Below are positions 1 to 5,640 of a stretch of DNA of 10,187 nucleotides, in pieces (positions within the stretch are counted from its first letter, which is position 1; each line of letters starts with the position of its first letter). Under the pieces are notes generated by a model, which was given only the letters and a program-made list of their open reading frames with translations, was not told where the DNA came from and did no database searches. This stretch comes from an uncultured Clostridia bacterium (GTDB lineage Bacteria; Bacillota; Clostridia; Christensenellales; UBA1242), in contig CANQQH010000028.1 of assembly GCA_947625955.1 (NCBI GenBank), positions 1 through 10,187 of the forward strand, in the 5' to 3' direction. The position numbers and the translations under genes are program-made.

Positions 1-467
1 TCAATTTTATAGATCTCATCCTCTTTCTTTGCGCGCTTCAACGCCTCTTCGCGAGTGATAACTTCCCTTTTGATTTCAAAATCCGCCTTGATGATTTTCT
101 TCATCTCAGCCTCAATCTTTGGAAGGTCTTCGCTGGTGATTGGAGTTTTGAACTCGAAATCATAATAGAACCCATCGTTGGTGGCGGGACCAATGCTGAG
201 CTTTGCGTTTGGATAGATAGACTTCACAGCCTGCGCCAAAACGTGCGCAGTTGAGTGTCGCATCACCATTTTGGCCTCTTCGTCTTTGTTTGTTATGATT
301 TGAACCTCGCTATCTTGATAAAGTCGCATATTGAGGTCGGCAAGTTTTCCGTCAACTTTTGCGCAAACGGCAACCCTTGCAAGCCCTTCACTTATGCTCC
401 TCGCAATTTCCAAAACGCTGGTTCCTTCCTTATACTCTCTCACTTCGTCTCTCAGTTTGATTTTCAT
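1..467 (-). CDS. thrS: Threonyl-tRNA synthetase, N-terminal part (cut at window edge)
   Basis: This enzyme joins threonine to tRNA-Thr in the cytoplasm. About 155 N-terminal residues are visible of a protein that usually has about 640; the 3' end lies beyond base 1. Residues 1-61 (MKIKLRDEVREYKEG...) look like the TGS domain. They are followed by the editing-domain motif RHSTAHVLAQAV, with the HxxxH pair H71/H75, and then GPATNDGFYYDF at 93-104, typical of the ThrRS second additional domain. The catalytic and anticodon-binding domains are not in the window. The ATG at 467-465 is chosen because AAGGAGAG (482-475) lies about 8 nt upstream and because the TGS domain begins there. The gene follows a T-box leader with a threonine specifier, which supports the assignment independently. 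ytxC lies directly upstream, the usual Firmicutes order. Confidence 0.95.
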   Translation of the reverse strand, partial: MKIKLRDEVREYKEGTSVLEIARSISEGLARVAVCAKVDGKLADLNMRLYQDSEVQIITNKDEEAKMVMRHSTAHVLAQAVKSIYPNAKLSIGPATNDGFYYDFEFKTPITSEDLPKIEAEMKKIIKADFEIKREVITREEALKRAKKEDEIYKI

Positions 468-489
468 TTCTTTCTCTCCTTGATATAAA

Positions 490-536
490 TAAAAAGCCCC
501 TACGAATAAAAACGCCAAAAGGCTCTATTCGTAAGG
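490..536 (-). terminator. T-box terminator hairpin before thrS
   Basis: On the minus strand CCTTACGAATA (536-526) pairs with TATTCGTAGGG (508-498) over 11 bp with one G-T pair, followed by GGC and TTTTT. The 5' arm is shared with the antiterminator, as expected for a transcription-attenuating T-box. Confidence 0.9.
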
Positions 537-715
537 ACGAAATTTCTTCCGCGGTTCCACCTTACTTGCACAAATTTTGCGCCACTTTAAGGGTTTTGAC
601 CAATTTTTTCACGAAAGTGGTTTCATTTTTGCGGTTTCTTATGCTTTCTTCCAGCCACGAAAAGCACTCTCTTGAAGACCACGACCAAAAACTACTTGTC
701 TTTCAATCAATCAAC
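490..715 (-). promoter_or_regulatory. T-box riboswitch, threonine-specific, upstream of thrS
   Basis: Read on the minus strand, 563-549 holds the T-box core AAGGTGGAACCGCGG. Stem I lies upstream: its apical part contains GGCTGGAAGAAAGC (656-643), and its base pairs GAAAG with CTTTC. Opposite an AGTAG internal-loop motif stands TGAAACCACTTTC, which places the threonine codon ACC (621-619) as specifier. The T-box bulge TGGA (559-556) should pair with a tRNA 3' end UCCA, so a discriminator U is predicted. GTAAGG (565-560) can pair with CCTTAC (536-531) to form the antiterminator, and that same CCTTAC is the 5' arm of the terminator, so the two folds exclude each other. Uncharged tRNA-Thr should therefore switch thrS on. 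The leader fills the 302-base gap between thrS and ytxC. Confidence 0.95.
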
Positions 716-721
716 AAACTT

Positions 722-750
722 AGTATATAACGCGAATTGAATTTTGTCAA
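722..750 (-). promoter_or_regulatory. Sigma-A-type promoter of the thrS T-box leader
   Basis: Minus-strand TTGACA (750-745), a 17-bp spacer and TATACT (727-722) make a near-perfect vegetative promoter. It starts 20 bp after the ytxC stop codon, so thrS has its own start site near 715, and the full stem I lies downstream of it. Confidence 0.9.
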
Positions 751-769
751 CTACTTTTATGTTGCTCTT

Positions 770-1519
770 TCACTTTCGGTTTGTAACTTTTCCGTCGAAG
801 AGCGAGATGATGAGTTCACTAAGTTCGTCGCCCACCTCGCCGCCGAAAACAATAATTTTCTCGGGCGCAAAACTAATAAGTTCGCTGAGCACACTGATTT
901 TGTCGTTGTCGTCATTCTTATACGAAAACTTCGCAAGTTCCTTACCATCTTTTTCTTCAAAGACAATCTTGCCATTTTTCCTGTGCACCAGCACTTCGTC
1001 AATTTCGGGCTCGTTCGTTGAAATCAAAAACTTCATCAGCTCTTGAAATGAGCCGCTCACCAAGAGATGGCTTGAATTTTCACTAACGAGCAAACAAATA
1101 TCTTTCCACCTCTTTTCAAGTTCCCAGAGACGGAAATTATAAAAGCTGTCAATGTTGAGTTCACTAAATGGGGTGAGCTGCTTTTTGATGATATCTTTGT
1201 CGCCCTGCTTATCAAACATGGTGAGCGCCTTGATAAATGTTGCAAGAGCAACCCTGCCAAGAAATTTGATTTTCAAATGTTTTTTGAGATAATCCTCCTT
1301 GTAGCCTCGTATAATAGCTTCACAAACGGCATCGATCGCGAGCGAAAAAAGGTAGTCTTTTTTGTTTTCATGAGCAGCAATGGCAAGTTTAACTCGCCCA
1401 TCAAACTCCTCGCAAACCATGATACCATTAATGTTTTTCACCACAGGGCGAAGTTTATTAATAATGAATGAAATATCTTTGTTTCTAGCCTTGATCGTGC
1501 TCAGGGTCATTTCAAACAT
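770..1519 (-). CDS. ytxC: YtxC-family protein (putative sporulation protein), function unknown
   Basis: This 249-residue protein resembles the YtxC family, which is found mostly in spore-forming Firmicutes and usually encoded beside thrS; family members are about 280 aa. The recognised part is the C-terminal half: SFYNFRLWELEKRWKDI (125-141), then FQELMKFLI (158-166) and PEIDEVLVH (171-179), which match the family's 'FR..dy...L..iV ... FI.LL.yFV..Qep.id.VH' pattern. A terminal stretch LISFAPEKIIVFGG (214-227) also fits. No signal peptide or clear membrane segment is seen, so it is probably soluble. The ATG at 1519 has GAGGT (1530-1526) 6 nt upstream. The biochemical role is not known; the 'sporulation' label comes from the family's distribution. 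No terminator is seen before the thrS promoter, so some read-through into the T-box is possible. Confidence 0.8.
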   Translation of the reverse strand: MFEMTLSTIKARNKDISFIINKLRPVVKNINGIMVCEEFDGRVKLAIAAHENKKDYLFSLAIDAVCEAIIRGYKEDYLKKHLKIKFLGRVALATFIKALTMFDKQGDKDIIKKQLTPFSELNIDSFYNFRLWELEKRWKDICLLVSENSSHLLVSGSFQELMKFLISTNEPEIDEVLVHRKNGKIVFEEKDGKELAKFSYKNDDNDKISVLSELISFAPEKIIVFGGEVGDELSELIISLFDGKVTNRK

Positions 1520-1537
1520 AATTCTACCTCATGGCTA

Positions 1538-1614
1538 GTTTATGCACCAAGATATTAAATTACTCTAACAATTATAATTTTTTATAACTTTTATTTTGAT
1601 TTGGGTTTATGCAC
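1538..1614. repeat. Pair of 10-bp direct repeats upstream of ytxC
   Basis: GTTTATGCAC occurs exactly at 1538-1547 and again at 1605-1614, 67 bp apart, in the spacer between the ytxC start and the end of the Mrr-like gene. The near copy is 18 bp upstream of the ytxC ATG. No convincing ytxC promoter could be placed, although TATAAT-like sequence occurs between the repeats (about 1571-1580). The pair may be binding sites for a regulator, or chance in AT-rich DNA. Confidence 0.35.
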
Positions 1615-1648
1615 GCTGCGGGACAAACAAAAAACAAAAACCAACCAC

Positions 1649-1667
1649 AAAAAACGCAAAATTGCGT
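1649..1667 (-). terminator. Weak intrinsic terminator after the Mrr-like gene
   Basis: On the minus strand ACGC (1667-1664) pairs with GCGT (1657-1654) around AATTTT, with TTTTT following. The stem is short, so termination may be partial. It lies 32 bp past the stop codon of the Mrr-like gene and contains one copy of the 12-bp repeat. Confidence 0.4.
1650..1661 (+). repeat. 12-bp repeat AAAAACGCAAAA, copy 1
   Basis: First of four exact copies in the window. It lies in the spacer downstream of the Mrr-like gene and is part of the weak terminator there. Confidence 0.5.
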
Positions 1668-1698
1668 CAAAAATTATGAAAAAATATATCATTTTATA

Positions 1699-2379
1699 TC
1701 ATATATGGAAATTTTTCTTAATGTCGAGGTTTTTCTTGTCAACTAGTTCACTCTCTTTTGTTGTGATTTTCAGCTCTTCTTTAACCCTTGTTTGAATCTC
1801 AATAAGTTCATCGCGGTCAACCAGCCTAACACAGTTTTCCTTTGCAAGAAGCTCTGCTTCACTTGAAAAGCGCGCGTTCGTAACAACCATGGCTGAGGTT
1901 GCATTGTAGTGTTTCATCGCACCAATAACTTCTTGAACACTTTTGATTCCAACAATTTTCTTATATCTTTTTGCCTGAACAACAATCTTCTCGTCGTCTT
2001 TTTCCATTATGATGTCTGCACCATAGTCTTTGGCTTTTTGCGTGGTTTCAGTTTTGTAGCCGTCATAGAAAAACAGTGTTTTCAAATATTCTTCAAACTC
2101 ATAGCCTTCCATGATATCAATGTCTGTTATGGTTGACGAGAGCAAAAGCATTTTGCCACGCTTCCCCTCGCGCTCCCATTTTCGTTTTTTCGCACGCTCA
2201 ACAAAGAATCTTATGGTATAGAAAATCAGCATAAATGGCAGAAGGATCAAAAACAAAATTATAAAGAATATTGATTTGAAAACCTTCTTTGCCTTGCTCT
2301 TTTTCTTCTTTGGCTCTGTCTTTTGCTCAGCTGAGACATCAAACATTGCCATTTGAACATTATTTTCATTTTCACTCAT
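1699..2379 (-). CDS. Membrane-anchored Mrr-like restriction-endonuclease-fold protein
   Basis: This 226-residue protein has a lysine-rich segment (23-35), a hydrophobic stretch of about 25 residues with a central proline (36-60, P48), a second basic patch (62-76) and an Mrr_cat-type nuclease domain (about 87-196). The nuclease signature is intact: GYEFEEYLKTLFF..GY near the domain start, then DYGADIIM with D122 and VVQAKRY with Q135/K137, the D-(Q/E)xK metal site of Mrr-type enzymes. Basic residues on both sides of the hydrophobic stretch suggest both ends are cytoplasmic, perhaps as a re-entrant hairpin, which would let the domain reach DNA. The ATG at 2379 is chosen because a TATAAT box ends 6 bp upstream; an in-frame TTG at 2406 would lie within the promoter. 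No methylase or restriction partner is adjacent, so a DNA-maintenance or housekeeping nuclease role is as likely as restriction. Substrate unknown. Confidence 0.8.
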   Translation of the reverse strand: MSENENNVQMAMFDVSAEQKTEPKKKKSKAKKVFKSIFFIILFLILLPFMLIFYTIRFFVERAKKRKWEREGKRGKMLLLSSTITDIDIMEGYEFEEYLKTLFFYDGYKTETTQKAKDYGADIIMEKDDEKIVVQAKRYKKIVGIKSVQEVIGAMKHYNATSAMVVTNARFSSEAELLAKENCVRLVDRDELIEIQTRVKEELKITTKESELVDKKNLDIKKNFHI

Positions 2380-2385
2380 ATCTTG

Positions 2386-2413
2386 ATTATAGCAACAAAA
2401 ACGCAAAATCCAA
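2386..2413 (-). promoter_or_regulatory. Promoter of the Mrr-like gene, probably giving a leaderless mRNA
   Basis: Minus-strand TATAAT (2391-2386) is a perfect -10 box. A weak -35, TTGGAT (2413-2408), lies 16 bp upstream. A start site 7 nt past the -10 falls on the A of the ATG at 2379, and the bases before that ATG (ATCAAGAT) contain no ribosome binding site. Confidence 0.6.
2397..2408 (+). repeat. 12-bp repeat AAAAACGCAAAA, copy 2
   Basis: Exact copy lying within the promoter spacer of the Mrr-like gene, overlapping the left arm of the inverted repeat at 2401-2426. Confidence 0.5.
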
Positions 2414-2426
2414 AATCTTTTTGCGT
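2401..2426. repeat. Inverted repeat between the divergent Mrr-like and cmk promoters
   Basis: ACGCAAAA (2401-2408) and TTTTGCGT (2419-2426) form a perfect 8-bp inverted repeat around 10 bp. A smaller overlapping dyad GCGT-AAA-ACGC lies at 2423-2433. Neither is inside a predicted transcript, so an operator or DNA-bend role fits better than a hairpin. Speculative. Confidence 0.4.
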
Positions 2427-2444
2427 AAAACGCGTCATTTTCGT

Positions 2445-2472
2445 TTGAATATTTTTATTTATATGTTAAAAT
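2445..2472 (+). promoter_or_regulatory. Promoter of cmk (extended -10)
   Basis: TTGAAT (2445-2450), a 16-bp spacer and TGtTAAAAT (2464-2472) form an extended -10 promoter. The predicted start near 2479 lies upstream of the AAGGAG at 2486-2491. Confidence 0.6.
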
Positions 2473-2497
2473 GATCATGAATAAAAAGGAGCCACAT

Positions 2498-3175
2498 ATG
2501 ATAATTGCCATTGACGGAACATCCGCTAGCGGAAAATCATCAATCGCCAAAGCCCTTGGCGCAAGGCTGGGGTTTGCTGTTGTTGGAACTGGTTCGATAT
2601 ATCGCGCAATAACTCTCAAACTTTTGAATCTTAACATCAAGGCAAACGAAGACGAAAGAATCCAGCAAATCATCAACACAACGCATATTGAAGTTGACTC
2701 AATCAATGGAGCAACCATTATTAATGTTGACGACATCGAGCAAAAGAAGGCTGAACTCAATTCGCGTGAGGTTTCCAACTTCTCCCCACTGATTGCCATG
2801 AAACCATATATTCGCGAGTTCGTTCGAAAGATTCAAAGGTCGCAAGCTGAAATCCATGAAAATATCATTGTTGAGGGGCGCGACATTGGCAGCGTTGTTT
2901 TCCCAAACGCTGACCTGAAATTCTTTATTGATGCCGACATAACCACTCGTGCGCAGCGTCGCCAAAGCGAATATCTTGAAAAAGGCAAAAACTATTCTCT
3001 TGACGCAATTGTGAAAGAACTTTCCTTGCGCGACCAGGAAGACCGCGAACGCGAAATCTCCCCACTCGTGATGACTAGTGATTCCATAATCTTCGACACT
3101 TCCCGCCTTTCGATTGAAGAGTGCGTTGACCAGATTGTGAATATAATAAACGACCGAAAGTTGCAAAACGCATAA
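2498..3175 (+). CDS. cmk: Cytidylate kinase (CMP/dCMP kinase)
   Basis: This enzyme transfers a phosphate from ATP to CMP or dCMP, giving CDP or dCDP for nucleic acid and lipid precursor synthesis. At 225 residues it has normal family length. The P-loop is GTSASGKS (7-14). The substrate region keeps S33, Y35 and R36 in GTGSIYRA (30-37). EGRDIGSVVFPNADLKFFIDA (126-146) is near-consensus, and the RDQEDRER segment (178-185) supplies the lid arginines. The Asp usual before the 'SG/TG..YR' motif is replaced by G30. The ATG at 2498 is chosen because AAGGAG (2486-2491) lies 6 nt before it; an in-frame ATG at 2471 overlaps the -10 box. The gene is monocistronic: it diverges from the Mrr-like gene and converges on queH, with a shared terminator. 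It is not in the common cmk-plsC-ispH cluster. Confidence 0.93.
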   Translation: MIIAIDGTSASGKSSIAKALGARLGFAVVGTGSIYRAITLKLLNLNIKANEDERIQQIINTTHIEVDSINGATIINVDDIEQKKAELNSREVSNFSPLIAMKPYIREFVRKIQRSQAEIHENIIVEGRDIGSVVFPNADLKFFIDADITTRAQRRQSEYLEKGKNYSLDAIVKELSLRDQEDREREISPLVMTSDSIIFDTSRLSIEECVDQIVNIINDRKLQNA

Positions 3176-3179
3176 ACGA

Positions 3180-3215
3180 AAAATCCGCTTACTTAGCTTA
3201 GCGGATTTTCTTTTT
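3180..3215. terminator. Bidirectional intrinsic terminator between cmk and queH
   Basis: AAAATCCGCT (3180-3189) and AGCGGATTTT (3200-3209) form a perfect 10-bp stem with a 10-nt loop. T-rich sequence follows on the plus strand (3206-3215), and A-rich sequence on the left (3179-3183) gives a T tract for the minus strand. It serves the convergent genes cmk and queH. The queH stop codon (3216-3214) lies inside the plus-strand T tract. Confidence 0.88.
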
Positions 3216-3792
3216 ACTTATTTTCTTCGGTTTGCCAAATTGAGTATTTGCAACCGCAATAGTTCTGCCGATACAAGTTATATTTCCTTGAATACTCAAT
3301 GCTTTTTTTGTAGCCGTCTTTCTTTTTGAGGTCGGTTGGAACATACTTAACGCCAACCTTTGATGCAATGTTCGCCCCTATTTCATTGATAAGTATTGCG
3401 TTCTTGTGTGGGCTCACAGTGAGTGTTGTTGCAAAACAATCAAACCCGTTTTCTTTTGCAAGATTAGCGACTTTTTCAAGCCGAAGTGCAAAGCAAACTG
3501 AGCACCTCGCTCCTCCCTCTTTTTCTTTTTCAAGCCCTTTCACTTTCTCATCAAAAAGTTCACTTTCATAGTCAACATCCAAAGTGTCGATATGAAGTTT
3601 GCCCTCTTTGTTAACTTCGTCAATAAGGCGCAATTGTTCAATCTTTCTTTTGAGATATTCCTCTGTTGGATAGATGTTTGGATTATAGTAGCAAATGGTG
3701 ATTTGATATTCTTCGCCAAGCGTAAAAATTGCGGTTGTTGAACAAGGTCCGCAACAGCTGTGAAGCAACATCTTTGGTTTTGTGTTTTCCAT
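3214..3792 (-). CDS. queH: Epoxyqueuosine reductase QueH
   Basis: QueH reduces epoxyqueuosine to queuosine at position 34 of tRNAs with GUN anticodons, replacing the unrelated cobalamin-dependent QueG. The 192-residue protein carries the family marks: LLHSCCGPCST near the N-terminus, YYNPNIYP with EEYLKRK, GARCSVCFALRL, FATTLTVSPHKN and a C-terminal NLYRQNYCGCKYS. The vicinal cysteine pairs that bind the iron-sulfur cluster and metal are present. The ATG at 3792 is preferred because GGTGA (3802-3798) lies 5 nt before it; an ATG 12 bp upstream (3804) has no binding site. The gene follows argS by 66 bp and ends at a strong terminator. No other queuosine genes or preQ1 riboswitch are in the window, so Q or its precursors may come from elsewhere in the genome or from salvage. 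Confidence 0.93.
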   Translation of the reverse strand: MENTKPKMLLHSCCGPCSTTAIFTLGEEYQITICYYNPNIYPTEEYLKRKIEQLRLIDEVNKEGKLHIDTLDVDYESELFDEKVKGLEKEKEGGARCSVCFALRLEKVANLAKENGFDCFATTLTVSPHKNAILINEIGANIASKVGVKYVPTDLKKKDGYKKSIEYSRKYNLYRQNYCGCKYSIWQTEENK

Positions 3793-3813
3793 ATAATTCA
3801 CCATTTTTGATAG

Positions 3814-3844
3814 TTTTGCATAGTATTTTGCAATTTATATTGCA
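3814..3844. repeat. Dyad and repeated TTTTGCA between argS and queH
   Basis: TGCAAT-TTAT-ATTGCA (3829-3844) is a perfect 6-bp dyad, and TTTTGCA occurs at 3814-3820 and 3826-3832, exactly 12 bp apart. No T tract follows on the minus strand, so this is not an intrinsic terminator. It may be a regulator site for queH; no clear queH promoter could be placed. Confidence 0.35.
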
Positions 3845-3847
3845 TAT

Positions 3848-3859
3848 TTTTGCGTTTTT
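3848..3859 (-). repeat. 12-bp repeat AAAAACGCAAAA, copy 3
   Basis: Exact copy on the minus strand, directly at the end of argS and overlapping its stop codon by one base. Confidence 0.5.
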
Positions 3860-5622
3860 TACATTTTCTCAGGCATCTCAATTCCAAGAATGTCAAGTCC
3901 CAAAACAAGGCATGAATGAACAAGTTTTGAAAGTGCCAAATAACTCTTTCGTTTCTTTTCGTCAGCCTCTTGAAGCACCTTTATATTATTATAAAATTGT
4001 GAGTATGCGCTCGCCAAATTATAAAGCGCCAAGCACAAACTGTTGAGTGAATTTTCTTGATATGATGTTGTGAAACTCTCATAGAGTTTTATGATATTGA
4101 TCGCAATATTTCTTTCCTCGCTTTGCTCAATAGAAATCTTGCCAACATCTTCTTTCGCCTTTCTCAGCAGCGACGAAATCCTCGCGCCAGTATATTGAAT
4201 ATAAGGTCCAGTTTTTCCTTCAAACGAACTGAACTTGTCAAGGTCGAAGACATAATCCTTATAAACAACATTGATAAGATCCCCAAATTTGAGAGCTGCA
4301 ACCCCAATCTGCATTGCAAGTTTTTCATTGTCAACAATGCCGTTCTCTTTGAGCCTTTCCTCAGCCTTTGACTTTATGAGATTGATAACATCTTCAAGTT
4401 TGATAACATCGCCCGACCTTGTTTTGAACGCCTTTCCGTCCGGTCCATTCATTGTGCCATACGCAACATGCACGAGCTCTTGACTTTCTTTTGAAATGCC
4501 AGCAAGTTTACAAGCCCTGAACACCCTTTCAAAGTGAAGGTCCTGCCTGTAATCAACAACATATATGATTTTGTCCGGGTCGTATGTTTCATTACGCATC
4601 AATATTGTTGCAATATCAGTTGTTGCATAAACATCGCCATCGTTATACTTTTTGATGATGAGTGGTGGCATTGGATTTTTGTATCTTTGAACTTCATCTT
4701 CGCTCTTTTTCTCGATCTTGATATTCTCGCCCTCACGAGCAACATCAACAACGAGCGCACCTTCGCTTTCGCGCGCCAAATGTTTGTCTTTGAAAATATT
4801 AACGCTTCTTTCAATATATGGATATGCCGTGCTCTCGCCATACCACAAATCAAAATGACACCCAAGAGTTAGGTAGTTTTTCTTTATTGCCGCAACCGAG
4901 AGCTTCCTTACATCGGAATATATTTTGAAATATGGCTCTTTTTTCTGTTGAACCTTCAATGTTATCTCGTCGGCTTTTTCCTTAAATTTTAAATCAACAT
5001 TTTTTCTCTTGCTCGCCTTTGGATATTCTTCATTAAGTGTTTCAAGAGTTATCTCTTTGTTTTCACCACGCTTGAAATAGCCTTCCAAATATCCGTCTTC
5101 TTCAAGTTGAGCAAGGGTCAAACCTATTTGTGTTCCCCAGTCACCAAGGTGGGTGTCGGAAATCACTTCATGCCCCATAAGTTTGTTGAGCCTATAAAGC
5201 GCTTCACCAATGATCGGCGACCTCAAATGCCCCATGTGAAGTTCTTTTGCAATATTAGCGCCGCCATAGTCCATCACAATTTTTAGCTTCTTTTCAGGCT
5301 TTTTGAGCATGATTTTATTGTCTTCAAGTGTCAAATTTGCGATTTTTGACAAATACTCATTTGTCAGCCTGATATTGATAAATCCAGGAAAAGCAAAGCT
5401 CATTTCAAAGTTTTTGTTGCCCTTCATCGCTTCAACGATTTTTTCTCCAACCTCGTTTGGTTTTTCGTTATATTTCTTGCTCACAGCAAAACACGAGTTG
5501 CATTGATAGTCTGCAACTGCAGGGTTATTTGCATATGCCAAAACAACAAGGTTTTCATCATAGCCAAGTTTTTTGAACGCCTTTTTTAGTTCTTTTTCAA
5601 TTTCATCTCTAACAACAAACAT
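3859..5622 (-). CDS. argS: Arginyl-tRNA synthetase
   Basis: This class I synthetase charges tRNA-Arg with arginine in the cytoplasm. The 587 residues match normal length. In order: the ArgRS-specific N-terminal domain (about 1-95) that contacts the tRNA D-loop; the HIGH-type site ANIAKELHMGHLRS (122-135; HMGH 129-132); DTHLGDWGTQIG (156-167); a KMSKS-equivalent loop GKAFKTRSGD (396-405), where ArgRS enzymes usually lack a canonical KMSKS; SSFEGKTGPYIQY (465-477); and a C-terminal DALR anticodon-binding domain ending IEMPEKM. The ATG at 5622 has GGAG (5633-5630) 7 nt upstream. The gene starts 18 bp after the metal ATPase with no terminator between, so read-through from the efflux operon is likely, alongside a possible promoter inside the ATPase 3' end. 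Confidence 0.96.
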   Translation of the reverse strand: MFVVRDEIEKELKKAFKKLGYDENLVVLAYANNPAVADYQCNSCFAVSKKYNEKPNEVGEKIVEAMKGNKNFEMSFAFPGFINIRLTNEYLSKIANLTLEDNKIMLKKPEKKLKIVMDYGGANIAKELHMGHLRSPIIGEALYRLNKLMGHEVISDTHLGDWGTQIGLTLAQLEEDGYLEGYFKRGENKEITLETLNEEYPKASKRKNVDLKFKEKADEITLKVQQKKEPYFKIYSDVRKLSVAAIKKNYLTLGCHFDLWYGESTAYPYIERSVNIFKDKHLARESEGALVVDVAREGENIKIEKKSEDEVQRYKNPMPPLIIKKYNDGDVYATTDIATILMRNETYDPDKIIYVVDYRQDLHFERVFRACKLAGISKESQELVHVAYGTMNGPDGKAFKTRSGDVIKLEDVINLIKSKAEERLKENGIVDNEKLAMQIGVAALKFGDLINVVYKDYVFDLDKFSSFEGKTGPYIQYTGARISSLLRKAKEDVGKISIEQSEERNIAINIIKLYESFTTSYQENSLNSLCLALYNLASAYSQFYNNIKVLQEADEKKRKSYLALSKLVHSCLVLGLDILGIEMPEKM

Positions 5623-5640
5623 AATTTTGCTCCGTATACT

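Noticed and set aside
737..1046. Open frames antisense to the end of ytxC
   Set aside because: The YtxC-family match on the minus strand explains this region; the plus-strand frames have no binding site and overlap one another.
1601..1795. Small plus-strand frame rich in Lys then Ser/Leu
   Set aside because: It runs through the terminator region and then antisense into the Mrr-like coding sequence, with no binding site.
2380..2406. Longer start of the Mrr-like protein at a TTG (2406-2404)
   Set aside because: The nine added residues would be encoded across the TATAAT promoter box, and no ribosome binding site precedes the TTG.
2471..2497. Upstream in-frame ATG for cmk at 2471
   Set aside because: It overlaps the predicted -10 box, whereas the ATG at 2498 has AAGGAG at ideal distance and gives the normal Cmk N-terminus.
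3793..3858. preQ1 riboswitch before queH
   Set aside because: The 66-bp spacer lacks the compact preQ1 aptamer pattern, and no hairpin sequesters the ribosome binding site.
4534..4872. 112-codon open frame antisense to argS
   Set aside because: It lies within the highly conserved ArgRS catalytic region, with Cys/Ile-rich nonsense composition and no start signals.
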